Below are positions 54,491 through 64,000 of a stretch of DNA of 64,000 nt, piece by piece (within the stretch, counting starts at the first letter, position 1; every line of letters starts with the position of its first letter). Under the pieces are notes generated by a model. The model saw nothing but the letters and a program-made list of their open reading frames with translations, was not told where the DNA came from and ran no database searches. Made by a program: the position numbers and the translations under genes. The stretch is taken from positions 169,501-233,500 of the forward strand of contig JACVVK020000195.1 in NCBI GenBank assembly GCA_018292915.2, given 5' to 3'. The stretch comes from Batillaria attramentaria (taxonomy: Eukaryota > Mollusca > Gastropoda > Batillariidae).

Positions 54491-56399
54491 CTCTGGGGCA
54501 CAGAGTCTTTCAGTGGAAAGTACCTCTGTGCACGGTGGGGAAATGGCGCTCACTGCGCTACCGTGACGGGCCTAAATTGTCTCGGTGCTCTCAAACACAA
54601 GGTCGCGCACTATGTCATCCTTGACCAGCTTTGAACCCAGAGGGATCCTCAATGGCGCAAGTGATGGCAGGCTGTCTTCAGAGTGAAAGTAGGCGTGTTT
54701 CTGTATCAGAGACATACATACATGTCTCTGTCTGAATGGACAGATCTATATTACATTCAGTCGTAGAGCACGGGTGTGTATGCTTTTGTAATCGTCTTTT
54801 ATTCCACCACAAGGCAGGTACGTGATCGTCTGCACCGTGCAATAATACTTGCCTGTAGAGTGCAGCACCTTTGTCTGTCAGAGTGCAACCCCCTTGCCGT
54901 TTACTCACATCCTGTTGGATCAGTGTACCACGTAAACAGTGCCATCAAAGCGCAACAATAATTGTCCGCTGGCAAAGATTTTGCCCAAACGAAAAGTGGT
55001 CGGATATTCAAGACTTCGTTTCAAATCGATTCACATGACACACAAGTCTTCGCTTTTCTAAAAAAAATTTCGCCATTTTTGAAAATGGCGCTGGGTGTAA
55101 GCAGTCACATTTTCACGCTCCGCCGAAAAGGGACTGCACTCTGGAGTGACAGTCTACATACAACATAGTAGACTCCAGAGTGCAGTCCCTTTTCGGCGGG
55201 GCGTGAAAATGTGACTGCTTACACCCAGCGCCATTTTCAAAAATGGCGAAATTTTTTTTAGAAAAGCGAAGACTTGTGTGTCATGTGAATCGATTTGAAA
55301 CGAAGTCTTGAATATCCGACCACTTTTCGTTTGGGCAAAATCTTTGCCAGCGGACAATTATTGTTGCGCTTTGATGGCACTGTTTACGTGGTACACTGAT
55401 CCAACAGGATGTGAGTAAACGGCAAGGGGGTTGCACTCTGACAGGCAAGGGTGCACTCTCTGGGGCACAGAGTCTTTCAGTGGAAAGTACCTCTGTGCAC
55501 AGTGGGGAAATGGCGCTCACTGCGCTACCGTGACGGGCCTAAATTGTCTCGGTGCTCTCAAACACAAGGTCGCGCACTATGTCATCCTTGACCAGCTTTG
55601 AACCCAGAGGGATCCTCAATGGCGCAAGTGATGGCAGGCTGTCTTCAGAGTGAAAGTAGGCGTGTTTCTGAATCAGAGACATACATAACATGTCTCTGTC
55701 TGAATGGACAGATCTATTATTACATTCAGTCCTAGAGCACGGGTGTGTATGCTTTTGTAATCGTCTCTTATTCCACCACAAGGCAGGTACGTGATCGTCT
55801 GCACCGTGCAATAATACTTGCCTGTAGAGTGCAACACCCTTGCCTGTCAGAGTGCAACCCCCTTGCCGTTTACTCACATCCTGTTGGATCAGTGTACCAC
55901 GTAAACAGTGCCATCAAAGCGCAACAATAATTGTCTGCTGGCAAAGATTTTGCCCAAGCGAAAAGTGGTCGGATATTCAAGACTTCGTTTCAAATCGAAT
56001 CATATGACACACAAGTCTCTGCTTTTCTAAAAAAAATTCGCCATTTTTGAAAATGGCGCTGGGTGTAAGCAGTCACATTTTCACGCCCCGCCGAAAAGGG
56101 ACTGCACTCTGGAGTCTACACCTTGGCCTGTCAGAGTGCAACCCCCTTGCCGTTTACTCACATCCTGTTGGATCAGTGTACCACGTAAACAGTGCCATCA
56201 AAGCGCAACAATAATTGTCCGCTGGCAAAGATTTTGCCCAAACGAAAAGTGGTCGGATATTCAAGACTTCCTTTCAAATCGATTCATATGACATACAAGT
56301 CTTCGCTTTTCTAAAAAAATTTCGCCATTTTTGAAAATGGCGCTGGGTGTAAGCAGTCACATTTTCACGCCCCGCCGAAAAGGGACTGCACTCTGGAGT
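54491..56399. repeat. Duplicated array of A and B modules with an inverted B copy
   Basis: Order: A1 54491-54875, B1 54876-55147, inverted B2 55172-55446, A2 55457-55843, B3 55844-56115 and B4 56128-56399. B is about 272 bp, running CTGTCAGAGTGCAACCCCCT to GGGACTGCACTCTGGAGT, with short inverted ends (CAGAGTGCA). B copies are about 97-98% identical. A1 and A2 differ by a few bases. Similar 35-bp flanks (GGGCTAACCCATGAGTG and GGGTAACCCATGAGTG) occur at 54411 and 56529. Confidence 0.9.
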
Positions 56400-56904
56400 C
56401 TACCTGTGCCGTCCTTCGTCAAAGTTAAGTGGTTTCTGTCCCTTTTGTGTCGCTTTTATTTGCTTAACTTGTAACCACTTCGCAGTCATTACCGTTTCCG
56501 TTTCTAGTGGTATACATGATACAGCTGGGTAGTTCGGGTAACCCATGAGTGATCGGGGAAGTCACGCCCTGCCTAGTATGATGACAACCGACGTCTTGCA
56601 TTACGACTTACAGATGATGCAAATTTACAATGACGCATAAAATACACGCAGTTCTATCCTGTTCCTTTGAAGAAGTGACGTATGGTTTTTGTGAGACATG
56701 GGGCGCAGGGAAGGGGAACGTCGGAGGTGTGTCGTGGTAAGGTTTGAACAGTTGCTGGACACGTAGAGGAACCAGACACATCTCGTCAAAGTACAGCGCT
56801 AACCGCGGAAAAGGACATTGGCGCTCATACGAGAACATCTGTGTTTGTCCGCCAGCCTTGCGGTTCGAAACTCCGACGTTAAGTCTTCAGTGAGTCCGTA
56901 CGTG
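56400..56904. other. Intergenic spacer between the A/B array and the 20-bp satellite
   Basis: Apart from the flank repeat at 56520-56560 nothing is recognised. Confidence 0.5.
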
Positions 56905-57690
56905 ATTGGCTGCCTCACACACCTGCTGACTGCCACGCACACTGACTGTCTCATGCACCCTCTGACAATCTCATACACCAACTGACTGCCTCTTGCACTA
57001 ACTGGCTGTCCCATGCACCCTCTGACTGCCTCACACACCCGCTGGCTGCCTCATGCACCCACTGACTACCTCACACACCCACTGACTGCCCCATAGTGTC
57101 ATACTTATTTTTATTAGCGCTAAGAGCGTATAATGGTATATGAATATGCGCTTTGTAAATAAAATTATCATTATTATTATCATTATCAGTATTATTATAC
57201 ACCCGCTGACTGCCATACACACCTGCTGACTGCCTCAGTAACACACCTACTAACTGTCTCATACGCCGGCTGACTGCTTCACACACCCGCTGACTGCTTC
57301 ACACACCCACTGACTGTCTCATACACCCGCTGACTGCTTCACCCACCCACTGACTGTCTCATACACCGGCTGACTGCTTCACACACCCGCTGGCTGCTTC
57401 ACACACCCAACTACTGTCTCATACACCGGCTGACTGCTTCACACACCCGCTGGCTGCTTCACACACCCAACTACTGTCACATACACCCGCTGACTGCTTC
57501 ATCCACCCACTGATTGTCTCACACGCCGGCTGACTGCTTCACACACCCGCTGACTGCTTCACACACCCAATTACTGTCACATACATCCACTGACTGCTTC
57601 ACAAACCCGCTGATTGCTTTACACACCCACTGACTGTCTGATACACCCGCTGATTGCTTCGCGCGCACGCTGACTGCCTCATACACCCGC
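56905..57690 (+). repeat. ~20-bp satellite upstream of scramblase B
   Basis: Dozens of variants of CACACCCGCTGACTGCTTCA, with C/T and GCCTCAT/GTCTCAT alternates. Interrupted at 57100-57195 by a SINE/LINE-type tail (TATGCGCTTTGTAAATAAAA then ATT repeats). It ends about 75 bp before the scramblase B start codon. Confidence 0.9.
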
Positions 57691-57764
57691 TTTTCATATT
57701 TCCGCTTTCCACGTCTATGTCAGTACCAAGTCCTCTTTGCTAAAGAAACCAGGCCATCCAGAAG

Positions 57765-60700
57765 ATGCAGCAGGACCGCAACCCTTCTTCTTCTGCTGTC
57801 GATCAGCCCCAAACGCAGATGGTGCAGCAGGATCAGTCCCATACGCAGATGGCGTACCCCATGTATGTGGTACCGCAGGGTCAGCCTGGAACGCAGATGA
57901 TGCAGTACGGTCAGTTCCCAGCGCAGATGCTGTACCCAGGTCAGTTCCCAACGTATATGGTGCAGCAGGGTCAGTCCCAAACGCATATGGTGCAGCAGGG
58001 TCAATCTTCAACGCAGATGGTGCAGCAGGGTCAATCCGGAACGCAGATGGTGCAGCAGGGTCAGTTCCCAATGCAGATGGGTCAGCAGGGTCAGTTCCCA
58101 ATGCAGATGGGTCAGCCTGGCTTCGTCGTGGTAGGGCAGCCACTGCCAGGTCAACCCGGACAACAAAGTGAGATTTATTTTGTATCTAGGTGTATCTTTC
58201 ACCCACCTACCTTATTTTTGAACTGTTGCTGGGGAAGGAAAGCCGGAAGAGCCGCACCCCGTGTCGTGCCACGAGTAAAGGCAGTACACTTACACAAAGT
58301 ATCTTCAGTCCTACGTATCATTAGTCCTACGTGTCGATAGCCCTACGCTTCTCTACCTTTTTTCCCGTCTGGTCGGTATAGTCTTACTCTTTGATAGTCG
58401 ATCCATTTGGAACATCAATTAAACTGGCAGTACCAGTTCACGTAGCTGTAAAAATTAATAGACCACGGACCAAATCACAAATACATACACATAGATGATC
58501 CAGCACAGCACAGCCACACACAATCCCATAAAGCTAGGAAGACCTTCGCGCATCAGTGCGCCGTGAGGTCTGCGGTGAACACGAATTTCGGGCAGGACGT
58601 AGAGGTCACGTGGGCTCAATGGCACTACAAGTTCACGTAGCTCTAAAATAGACCACGGGCCCAATCACAAATACATACACGTAGATGATCCAGCACAGCA
58701 CAGCCACACACAATCCCATAAAGCTACAAAGACCTTCGCGCATGCGCCCTGAGGTATCTGAGTCGCGCAAGGCATGACGGGATCCAACTCCACTGGCGTG
58801 CAAACGACGCTCTATAGTGTAGTAGTCAGCACGGTAATTAGTTCCCTTGTTTACAGTCTCTATGTTCGTAATTAGTTCCCTTGTTTACAGTCTCTGTGTT
58901 CGTAATTAGTTCCCTTGTTTACAGTCTCTGTGTTCGTAATTAGTTCCCTTGTTTACAGTCTCTATGTTCGTAATTAGTTCCCTTGTTTACAGTCTCTGTG
59001 TTCGTAATTAGTTCCCTTGTTTACAGTCTCTGTGTTCGTAATTAGTTCCCTTGTTTACAGTCTCTGTGTTCGTAATTAGTTCCCTTGTTTACAGTCTCTG
59101 TGTTCGTAATTAGTTCCCTTGTTTACAGTCTCTGTGTTCGTAATTAGTTCCCTTGTTTACAGTCTCTGTGTTCGTAATTAGTTCCCTTGTTTACAGTCTC
59201 TGTGTTCGTAATTAGTTCCCTTGTTTACAGTCTCTGTGTTCGTAATTAGTTCCCTTGTTTACAGTCTCTGTGTTCGTAATTAGTTCCCTTGTTTACAGTC
59301 TCTGTGTCCGTAATTAGCTCGCATTCGAAGGGAGGCTCTCCACAGTGGTGTTGTATGCTTAACAAACGTATTTAGACTTTAAACAGCTGCCGCCTTTTTT
59401 TTTTTCTTTTTCTTTTTTTCTTTTTTTTTTTTTGGTTCTAGAGGGTAACAGCTGTTTGATGGCAGAATGTAGAGTAAGATGTGTTTAACATTAGGACGGA
59501 TGTTGGACGTAGAAGATGTTTGGTAGTGTTTGTAGTTATTCTCATTCCGCCTTCTTCCAGGCTGAACTGATATTGGTTGGACTCCGGGTTCCGTTTTCAC
59601 TTTAAAAAATACAGTAGAATGGGGTTGGTTCCCGTAAGTCCATGTCCTTCACTCCACGGAACCAAGCATCCTATGACACGATAATTTCTATGTATGAATT
59701 GTGGCTGATCGCCCTGGAATCCTGGCCCTAGCCCTTTTATTTAAAGATGACGCTGCGTTTCAGTGGGATGGATGGTGCCCCCACCCCCTGTCCCGGGCTG
59801 CCCACCGGGTATGGAGTACTTGTGTGTCCTTGACCAGATTCTGATTAAACAGGACATGCATGCTCTGGAAGGTAAGATTTATTCATTTCTTTCTCTTGTT
59901 CACTCCCTTCCTTTGTATCTAAATGTATAAACAAACAGATGTCAAATAAATTTTATACTCCAACTTTTCTACTTATTTTCAAAACATTTAAACCCCGCGA
60001 GTTACTGGTCCACAAGGTGCAGCCCCATTGTTCAGTTCGGCGACTTTGCATTGTAAAATTCTGATTACCTCCCATTGCGTCAGTTCTGGGCAGAGCCAGG
60101 TACATCTGCTGGTAACTGAATATAATTATGTGTACTCAGTTTTTTAAAAATGTTTTGGGTTTGTTTGATTTTTTGCCCTTGGTTACATCCATACTATTGT
60201 GCAACTTTTACCAAGGGTTGAAATTTGCTTGAAGTACAATGAAGTACAGTTTTGCTGAAACTGATATTTTGTACATTCTGTTGCGGCGTCAGCCACTCTT
60301 CTTCACACCCAGACCCCGGGCGCTGACGCGTGAAGACGCTGTTACCAAGCACCCACAACCCATGTTATCTCCGCTCTCACTGTGGCCGAAATGCACAATT
60401 TTTCTGATCAAACATATATTTTCCATGAAAGTGCTTATAATTACCTTTCAAACCATACCAAACACGATTTAGAAACATTCGAGGAAGACTTCTTTCCAAA
60501 AAATCGAAAAATTGCTAAAATCGCGCGATTGGCAAGGGCCCTGCACGCACACAGTGCCTGGGTTACGGGGGAATTCCACGGCGCGCAGCCAAGTTCGGCA
60601 ATAAGATAATGCCATTCCAATACTTGACATCTTATCAGCTCGCAGTTTCACTCAAATTTTCACTTATGCCGAGCTTACCAGGCTTTTCAAAACAATGCCA

Positions 60701-62430
60701 ACGGCTGAATAAAAGCAAAATGTTTGGGAAAAAATTTTCAAAAAAGATTCCCAACCATGGTTGGCGACTGTACCAGAAAACCGAGGGTTCCCTGAAGGCA
60801 CTATCGTCACAGACAGAAACAGATAGAGATAGTACGTTCTTGCTGGGAACCCTCGAAATGCAAAAAAAAAAAAAAAAAAAAGTAATCATTCGCTCATCCA
60901 TTCACCTGCTGTCTGAAAACTAAAATACCGCTGCAACACAATTTACACTGATTTACGAGACTCGCATCGAAAGGGTCGGCGAGGCGGGCGATTCACGCAT
61001 CACCTCAGGGTGGGTAAATGCCCTTGTTTTGGTGATAGGCTGTGCGGTGGTGATAAGTAGGTAAAAACACAGTAGCTCGCATCGAAAAATTTGGCGAGGT
61101 GGACGACTCAGTAGGTACAAACACAATAGCTTGCTTTTTAGGCTTGTATCTGACAAAGTAAACGTCTGTAAAGTATACTTCAAGCATCTACCGCACTCTA
61201 AGACATTGGCGCACCTACAGGCCCCTACCTGGGCAGCATCGTCGACAGACAGGGCGGCACAGACGCTGACGTCAGAGCAAGAATCGGCAAGGCAAGAGCA
61301 GCATTCTTGCAGCTCAGAAACATCTGGGACACCAAAACAGTATCAGCCCACACAAACATCAGGTTTTTCAACTCCAACGTCAAGTCAGTCCTACTGTATG
61401 GCGCAGAGACGTGGAGGACAACAAAGACCACCATCAGGAAAGTGCAGACCTTCAGCAACAGCTGCCTTAGAAGAATCCTCCAGATCCGCTGGCCAGACAC
61501 CATCAGCAACACAGACCTGTGGCAGAGAACACACCAGCTGCCAGCTGAAGACGAGATCCGGAGAAGAAGATGGGGGTGGCTTGGTCACACTCTTAGGAAG
61601 CCAGCATCCAGCACCACCAGGCAGGCATGGAACCCCCAGGGTAAGCGAAAGAGAGGACGGCCGAGGAACACCTGGCGACGCGATCTCGAGGCAGACACCA
61701 GGAAGATGGGATACACCTGGAGACAATGGCCCAGGACAGAGGACTTTGGCGGACTGTTGTAGGCGGCCTCTACCCCAGTAGGGGTGACGGGCCTAAGTAA
61801 GTAAGTAAGTAAGTACAGGTAGCAGGTAAAGGTTCAGCAGCGGCGGTAAGTGTGCATAATCTGACGAAATCGGCGAGAATTTAGTGCGCAAACTTCGACT
61901 GATAGATCGCGAGGTCGATTCTGGTGCTAAAAGGTCTAAGCTGCACGGAGATGTGGACAGTAGTGTGGACGGACCCCGACAGGAAGTGAGGGCAGTTTTT
62001 CGGCACGGTTTTGTCGCTGAATCTGGTCACTGTGTGAACTTTGCAACTGTGACAGAGTTGACTGTGCTTGCACGGTCGACCCTATACATTTTTTTCACAC
62101 CTCGGAAAGCTTTTTTTCGGGAGCTTAGACCTTTAAACACATCCACACCGCACCAAATGCGCTTCTCAAGATAGCTGATGGTAGTAGATGTTTAAAGTAT
62201 GCCTTACAGAAGTATCCTTTGTCAGATTAGCAAGCTAGTGTGATTTTACCTGCGTATCACCGTCGCACAGCGTTCACCCACCCTGTACCTGAGTGAAGTG
62301 GGTGAGTCATGTATATATGTATATCTGGGCCTCACCACTGTGGTCTTTGCAGTCCTGACTGGCCTCCAGGTGCGTAACCAATTCAGGTTGTACAATAGCA
62401 TCGGCCAGCAGTGCTACTTTGCCTTCGAGG
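57765..62430 (+). CDS. Phospholipid scramblase, paralogue B, 5' part only (continues past right edge)
   Basis: Three coding exons are visible: 57765-58167, 59764-59871 and 62353-62430. Exons 2 and 3 have exactly the lengths (108 and 78 nt) and phase-1 boundaries of exons 2 and 3 in paralogue A, and encode the same signature ([10 protein letters not shown], then LDQILIKQ and [11 protein letters not shown]). Exon 1 is much longer than in A: 134 codons against 41. It encodes Gln/Met-rich decapeptide repeats of the form MVQQGQSxTQ. Both first exons end in PGQPGQQ before the donor, so the exon edge is homologous while the repeat tract has expanded. The cysteine clusters, Ca2+ loop and membrane helix would lie in exons beyond 64000. 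The exact start is the least certain part; in-frame Met codons recur through the repeat. Being intact so far, it looks like a live gene rather than a pseudogene. Confidence 0.88.
58168..58833. other. Scramblase B intron 1, left part, with a ~200-bp duplication
   Basis: GATGATCCAGCACAGCACAG, CCACACACAATCCCATAAAG and CCTTCGCGCAT recur at about 58490-58560 and 58680-58745. Confidence 0.75.
58834..59326 (+). repeat. 34-bp minisatellite in scramblase B intron 1
   Basis: Fourteen copies plus a partial one of GTAATTAGTTCCCTTGTTTA then CAGTCTCTGTGTTC. Only a G/A change (CTGTG/CTATG) varies among most units, so the array is very homogeneous. Confidence 0.97.
59327..59763. other. Scramblase B intron 1, right part
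   Basis: T-rich tract at 59395-59434, otherwise unique-looking. Confidence 0.5.
59872..61030. other. Scramblase B intron 2, left part
   Basis: No exon-like ORF. A direct sub-repeat (CTCGCATCGAAA near 60961 and 61077) lies at the right end. Confidence 0.5.
61030..61950 (+). repeat. Segment related to the scramblase A 3' flank (35481-35740), split by a LINE
   Basis: GGTAAAAACAC, TTTAGGCTT, ATCTGACAAA, AAGCATCTAC and TTGGYGCACCTACAGG match on the left side, and GGTAAAGGT, CAAACTTCGA and ATCGCGAGG on the right side. The LINE fragment at 61215-61810 sits exactly between. Confidence 0.7.
61215..61810 (+). mobile_element. 3' fragment of a non-LTR retrotransposon in scramblase B intron 2
   Basis: One mostly open frame encodes the C-terminal part of a LINE reverse transcriptase protein: [56 protein letters not shown] and [20 protein letters not shown], ending in a stop near 61760. 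The 3' end is (TAAG)n at 61793-61814. Little decay suggests it is younger than the L1-type copy at 12242-14555. The clade was not resolved. Confidence 0.85.
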
Positions 62431-62694
62431 GTGAGTGAAGAACCAGTAGACACAACAACTGTAGATTTGCATCTCATCGCTGTCTTAAAACCCATCTACT
62501 TAAAATCGACAGGTAGTATATCTGCTGCCCCCTCCCCCCTTCCCCCTACACACACATAAGCTGTTTGGTACATTGCCGCAGTGTTGCCGATGTGTGTGCG
62601 TGTGTGTGCCCGTGTGTGTATGTTAGCTGGTTTCTATGAGTATACTGCTTGCTTCTTGGAGTGCAACATTTATGTTTATGTGGTTGCCTTATGT
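62431..62694. other. Start of scramblase B intron 3
   Basis: C-run and short (TG)n; no repeat family recognised. Confidence 0.5.
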
Positions 62695-62715
62695 TGAATC
62701 CCTTGTGTAACTCCC

Positions 62716-62796
<81 letters not shown>

Positions 62797-63490
62797 CGCA
62801 GTAAACCTTAACATTGGCATTTTCTCAGAATCTACAAACAGCAGAGCCACCAAACATGGCATGCTGATAGACAACCATAAGACCTTTCAAAATAAATCAT
62901 TTTGAATGACCTTGACCTTGAGTCACTAAAGCTTTCTGGAAATGTTACATTGGCATTTTTTCAGGATCTATGAACTCCAGTGGTTTTAAACTTTGCATGA
63001 TGATAGACATTGATAAGAACTTTACAGATATACCTGCATTTATTCAATGACCTTAGGTCAAGCTCATAAGAGCTATTTTGGGAAACCTTGACATTGGCAT
63101 TTTCTCAGAAAAAACAAAGAACACAGGCACCAAACCTGGCATACTGATAAAGAGTGATAAGACCTATGCACACATATCAATTTAAATGACCTTGACCCAA
63201 GATCAATGTAATTAAAGCAGTCTGAAAAATTTACATTTGCATTTTCTCAGAATCTAGAAACAGCAAAGGCATCAAACTTTGCATGATGATAGATATTGGT
63301 AACATCTTTACTGACAATTATATTCCGTGACTTTGAGCCAAGGTCAAGGCCAAAAAAGCTATTTTAGGGAGACTTTAACATTGGCATTTTCTCCGAAACA
63401 ACAAAAAGCAGAGGCGCCAAATAGGACATGATGACAGAGAGCATTGAGAGCTATACAGATATACTTTTTTGAATGACCTTGACTCAAATT
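62695..63490. mobile_element. GAGCCAA-family element, scramblase B intron 3
   Basis: Begins with CCCTTGTGTAACTCCCTTG and (TG)n (62715-62788). Diverged modules follow, with TTGGCATTTTCTCAGAATCT and TGACCTTGACCTTGA at 62907. Confidence 0.78.
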
Positions 63491-63496
63491 GCTGTT

Positions 63497-63566
63497 GAGG
63501 GTGGGTGGGTGTTTGGGGGTTTAACGTCCTTCTCCACCACATACAGGTGATATCAAAGACGTAGCA
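63497..63566 (-). mobile_element. SINE (family 1) 3' fragment
   Basis: GGGTGGGTGTTTGGGGGTTT then AACGTCCTTCTCCACCAC; the rest is missing. Confidence 0.75.
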
Positions 63567-63573
63567 CTCTGCT

Positions 63574-63581
<8 letters not shown>

Positions 63582-63652
<71 letters not shown>
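63582..63652. repeat. Compound (TA)n (GA)n microsatellite
   Basis: (TA)n followed directly by (GA)n, then ACTGACTG. Confidence 0.95.
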
Positions 63653-63656
<4 letters not shown>

Positions 63657-63724
63657 ACTGACTGACTGAAACTTTATTTTCCAAGGATGAGAACATAGAC
63701 GCACAGGTCTCTCTTACTGTCTGT

Positions 63725-63725
<1 letters not shown>

Positions 63726-63782
<57 letters not shown>
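63726..63782. repeat. (CA)n microsatellite
   Basis: About 28 CA units. From here to 64000 no gene is recognised; short CATACATAG repeats follow. Confidence 0.95.
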
Positions 63783-63786
<4 letters not shown>

Positions 63787-64000
63787 AGCATACATAGCAT
63801 ACATAGCATTACATACATAGCACATGCTACACGCAATGCCTACAGTAACTCACATACAGAGCATAGCTACAACGCGTGACACCCAATACAGCACAGGGGT
63901 AACACACACTGAGCAGTAAAACATTAACATATGTAATGGAAGTATAGAATATGCCAATATTAAGACGCATGAGGAAGCTATAACAAGGGTAATAAAGGAA

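Noticed and set aside
57715..58143. - strand Ala/Asp/Pro-rich ORF of 142 codons
   Set aside because: It is the antisense shadow of the repetitive exon 1 of scramblase B, whose + frame joins correctly to exon 2.
58834..59326. CRISPR-like array of 34-bp repeats
   Set aside because: Units abut with no unique spacers, and the context is a eukaryotic intron.

Overview
This is a window of an animal nuclear genome. GT-AG introns interrupt the genes, (CA/GT)n tracts are very common, and there are tRNA-derived SINEs, several clades of non-LTR retrotransposon, a Penelope-like element and many short inverted-repeat elements. No bacterial-style gene packing is seen. The SINE and LINE types, a short degenerate TTAGGG-like tract and the invertebrate-looking proteins suggest a lophotrochozoan, most likely a mollusc and perhaps a gastropod. 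That assignment is inference.

Three protein-coding genes can be supported. (1) A complete nine-exon phospholipid scramblase lies on the + strand at 23157-35042 and gives 278 aa. (2) A complete four-exon gene on the - strand at 49114-41284 gives a 539-aa protein with a signal peptide, a probable thioredoxin-like region and a JmjC/cupin_8 2-oxoglutarate oxygenase domain. (3) The first three exons of a second scramblase lie on the + strand at 57765-62430, and the gene runs off the right edge. The two scramblases are tandem paralogues: exons 2 and 3 have identical lengths and phases, while the Gln/Pro-rich N-termini have diverged. The oxygenase gene sits between them on the opposite strand. A possible fourth gene starts divergently at 49785, with weak support.

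Layout: 1-5071 is mostly uncharacterised, with short tandem repeats. 5072-15489 is bounded by ~675-bp, nearly identical inverted repeats. It contains a nested inverted element packed with TGACCTTGA/TCAAGGTCA motifs and a decayed L1/Tx1-type LINE. 15490-17672 is uncharacterised apart from a tail-to-tail SINE pair. 17673-22232 is three tandem copies of a ~1.65-kb unit carrying SINEs and CRE octamers. 23157-35042 is scramblase A; intron 1 is largely minisatellite, and introns 2 and 3 hold inverted copies of one MITE. 35043-41283 is 3' flank with a duplicated terminal exon, SINEs and a MITE with perfect terminal repeats. 41284-49114 is the oxygenase gene, with transposons in its introns. 49204-52757 is bounded by a perfect 39-bp inverted repeat and holds a LINE RNase H remnant. 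53640-54430 is a Penelope-like remnant split by a MITE. 54491-56399 is a duplicated and inverted array able to fold into a ~270-bp hairpin. 56905-57690 is a 20-bp satellite. 57765 to the end is scramblase B with a 34-bp minisatellite in intron 1 and a LINE 3' fragment in intron 2.

All coordinates and splice junctions were read by eye. The family assignments of the scramblases, LINEs, SINEs and Penelope element are firm; the functional statements about individual repeats are inference.
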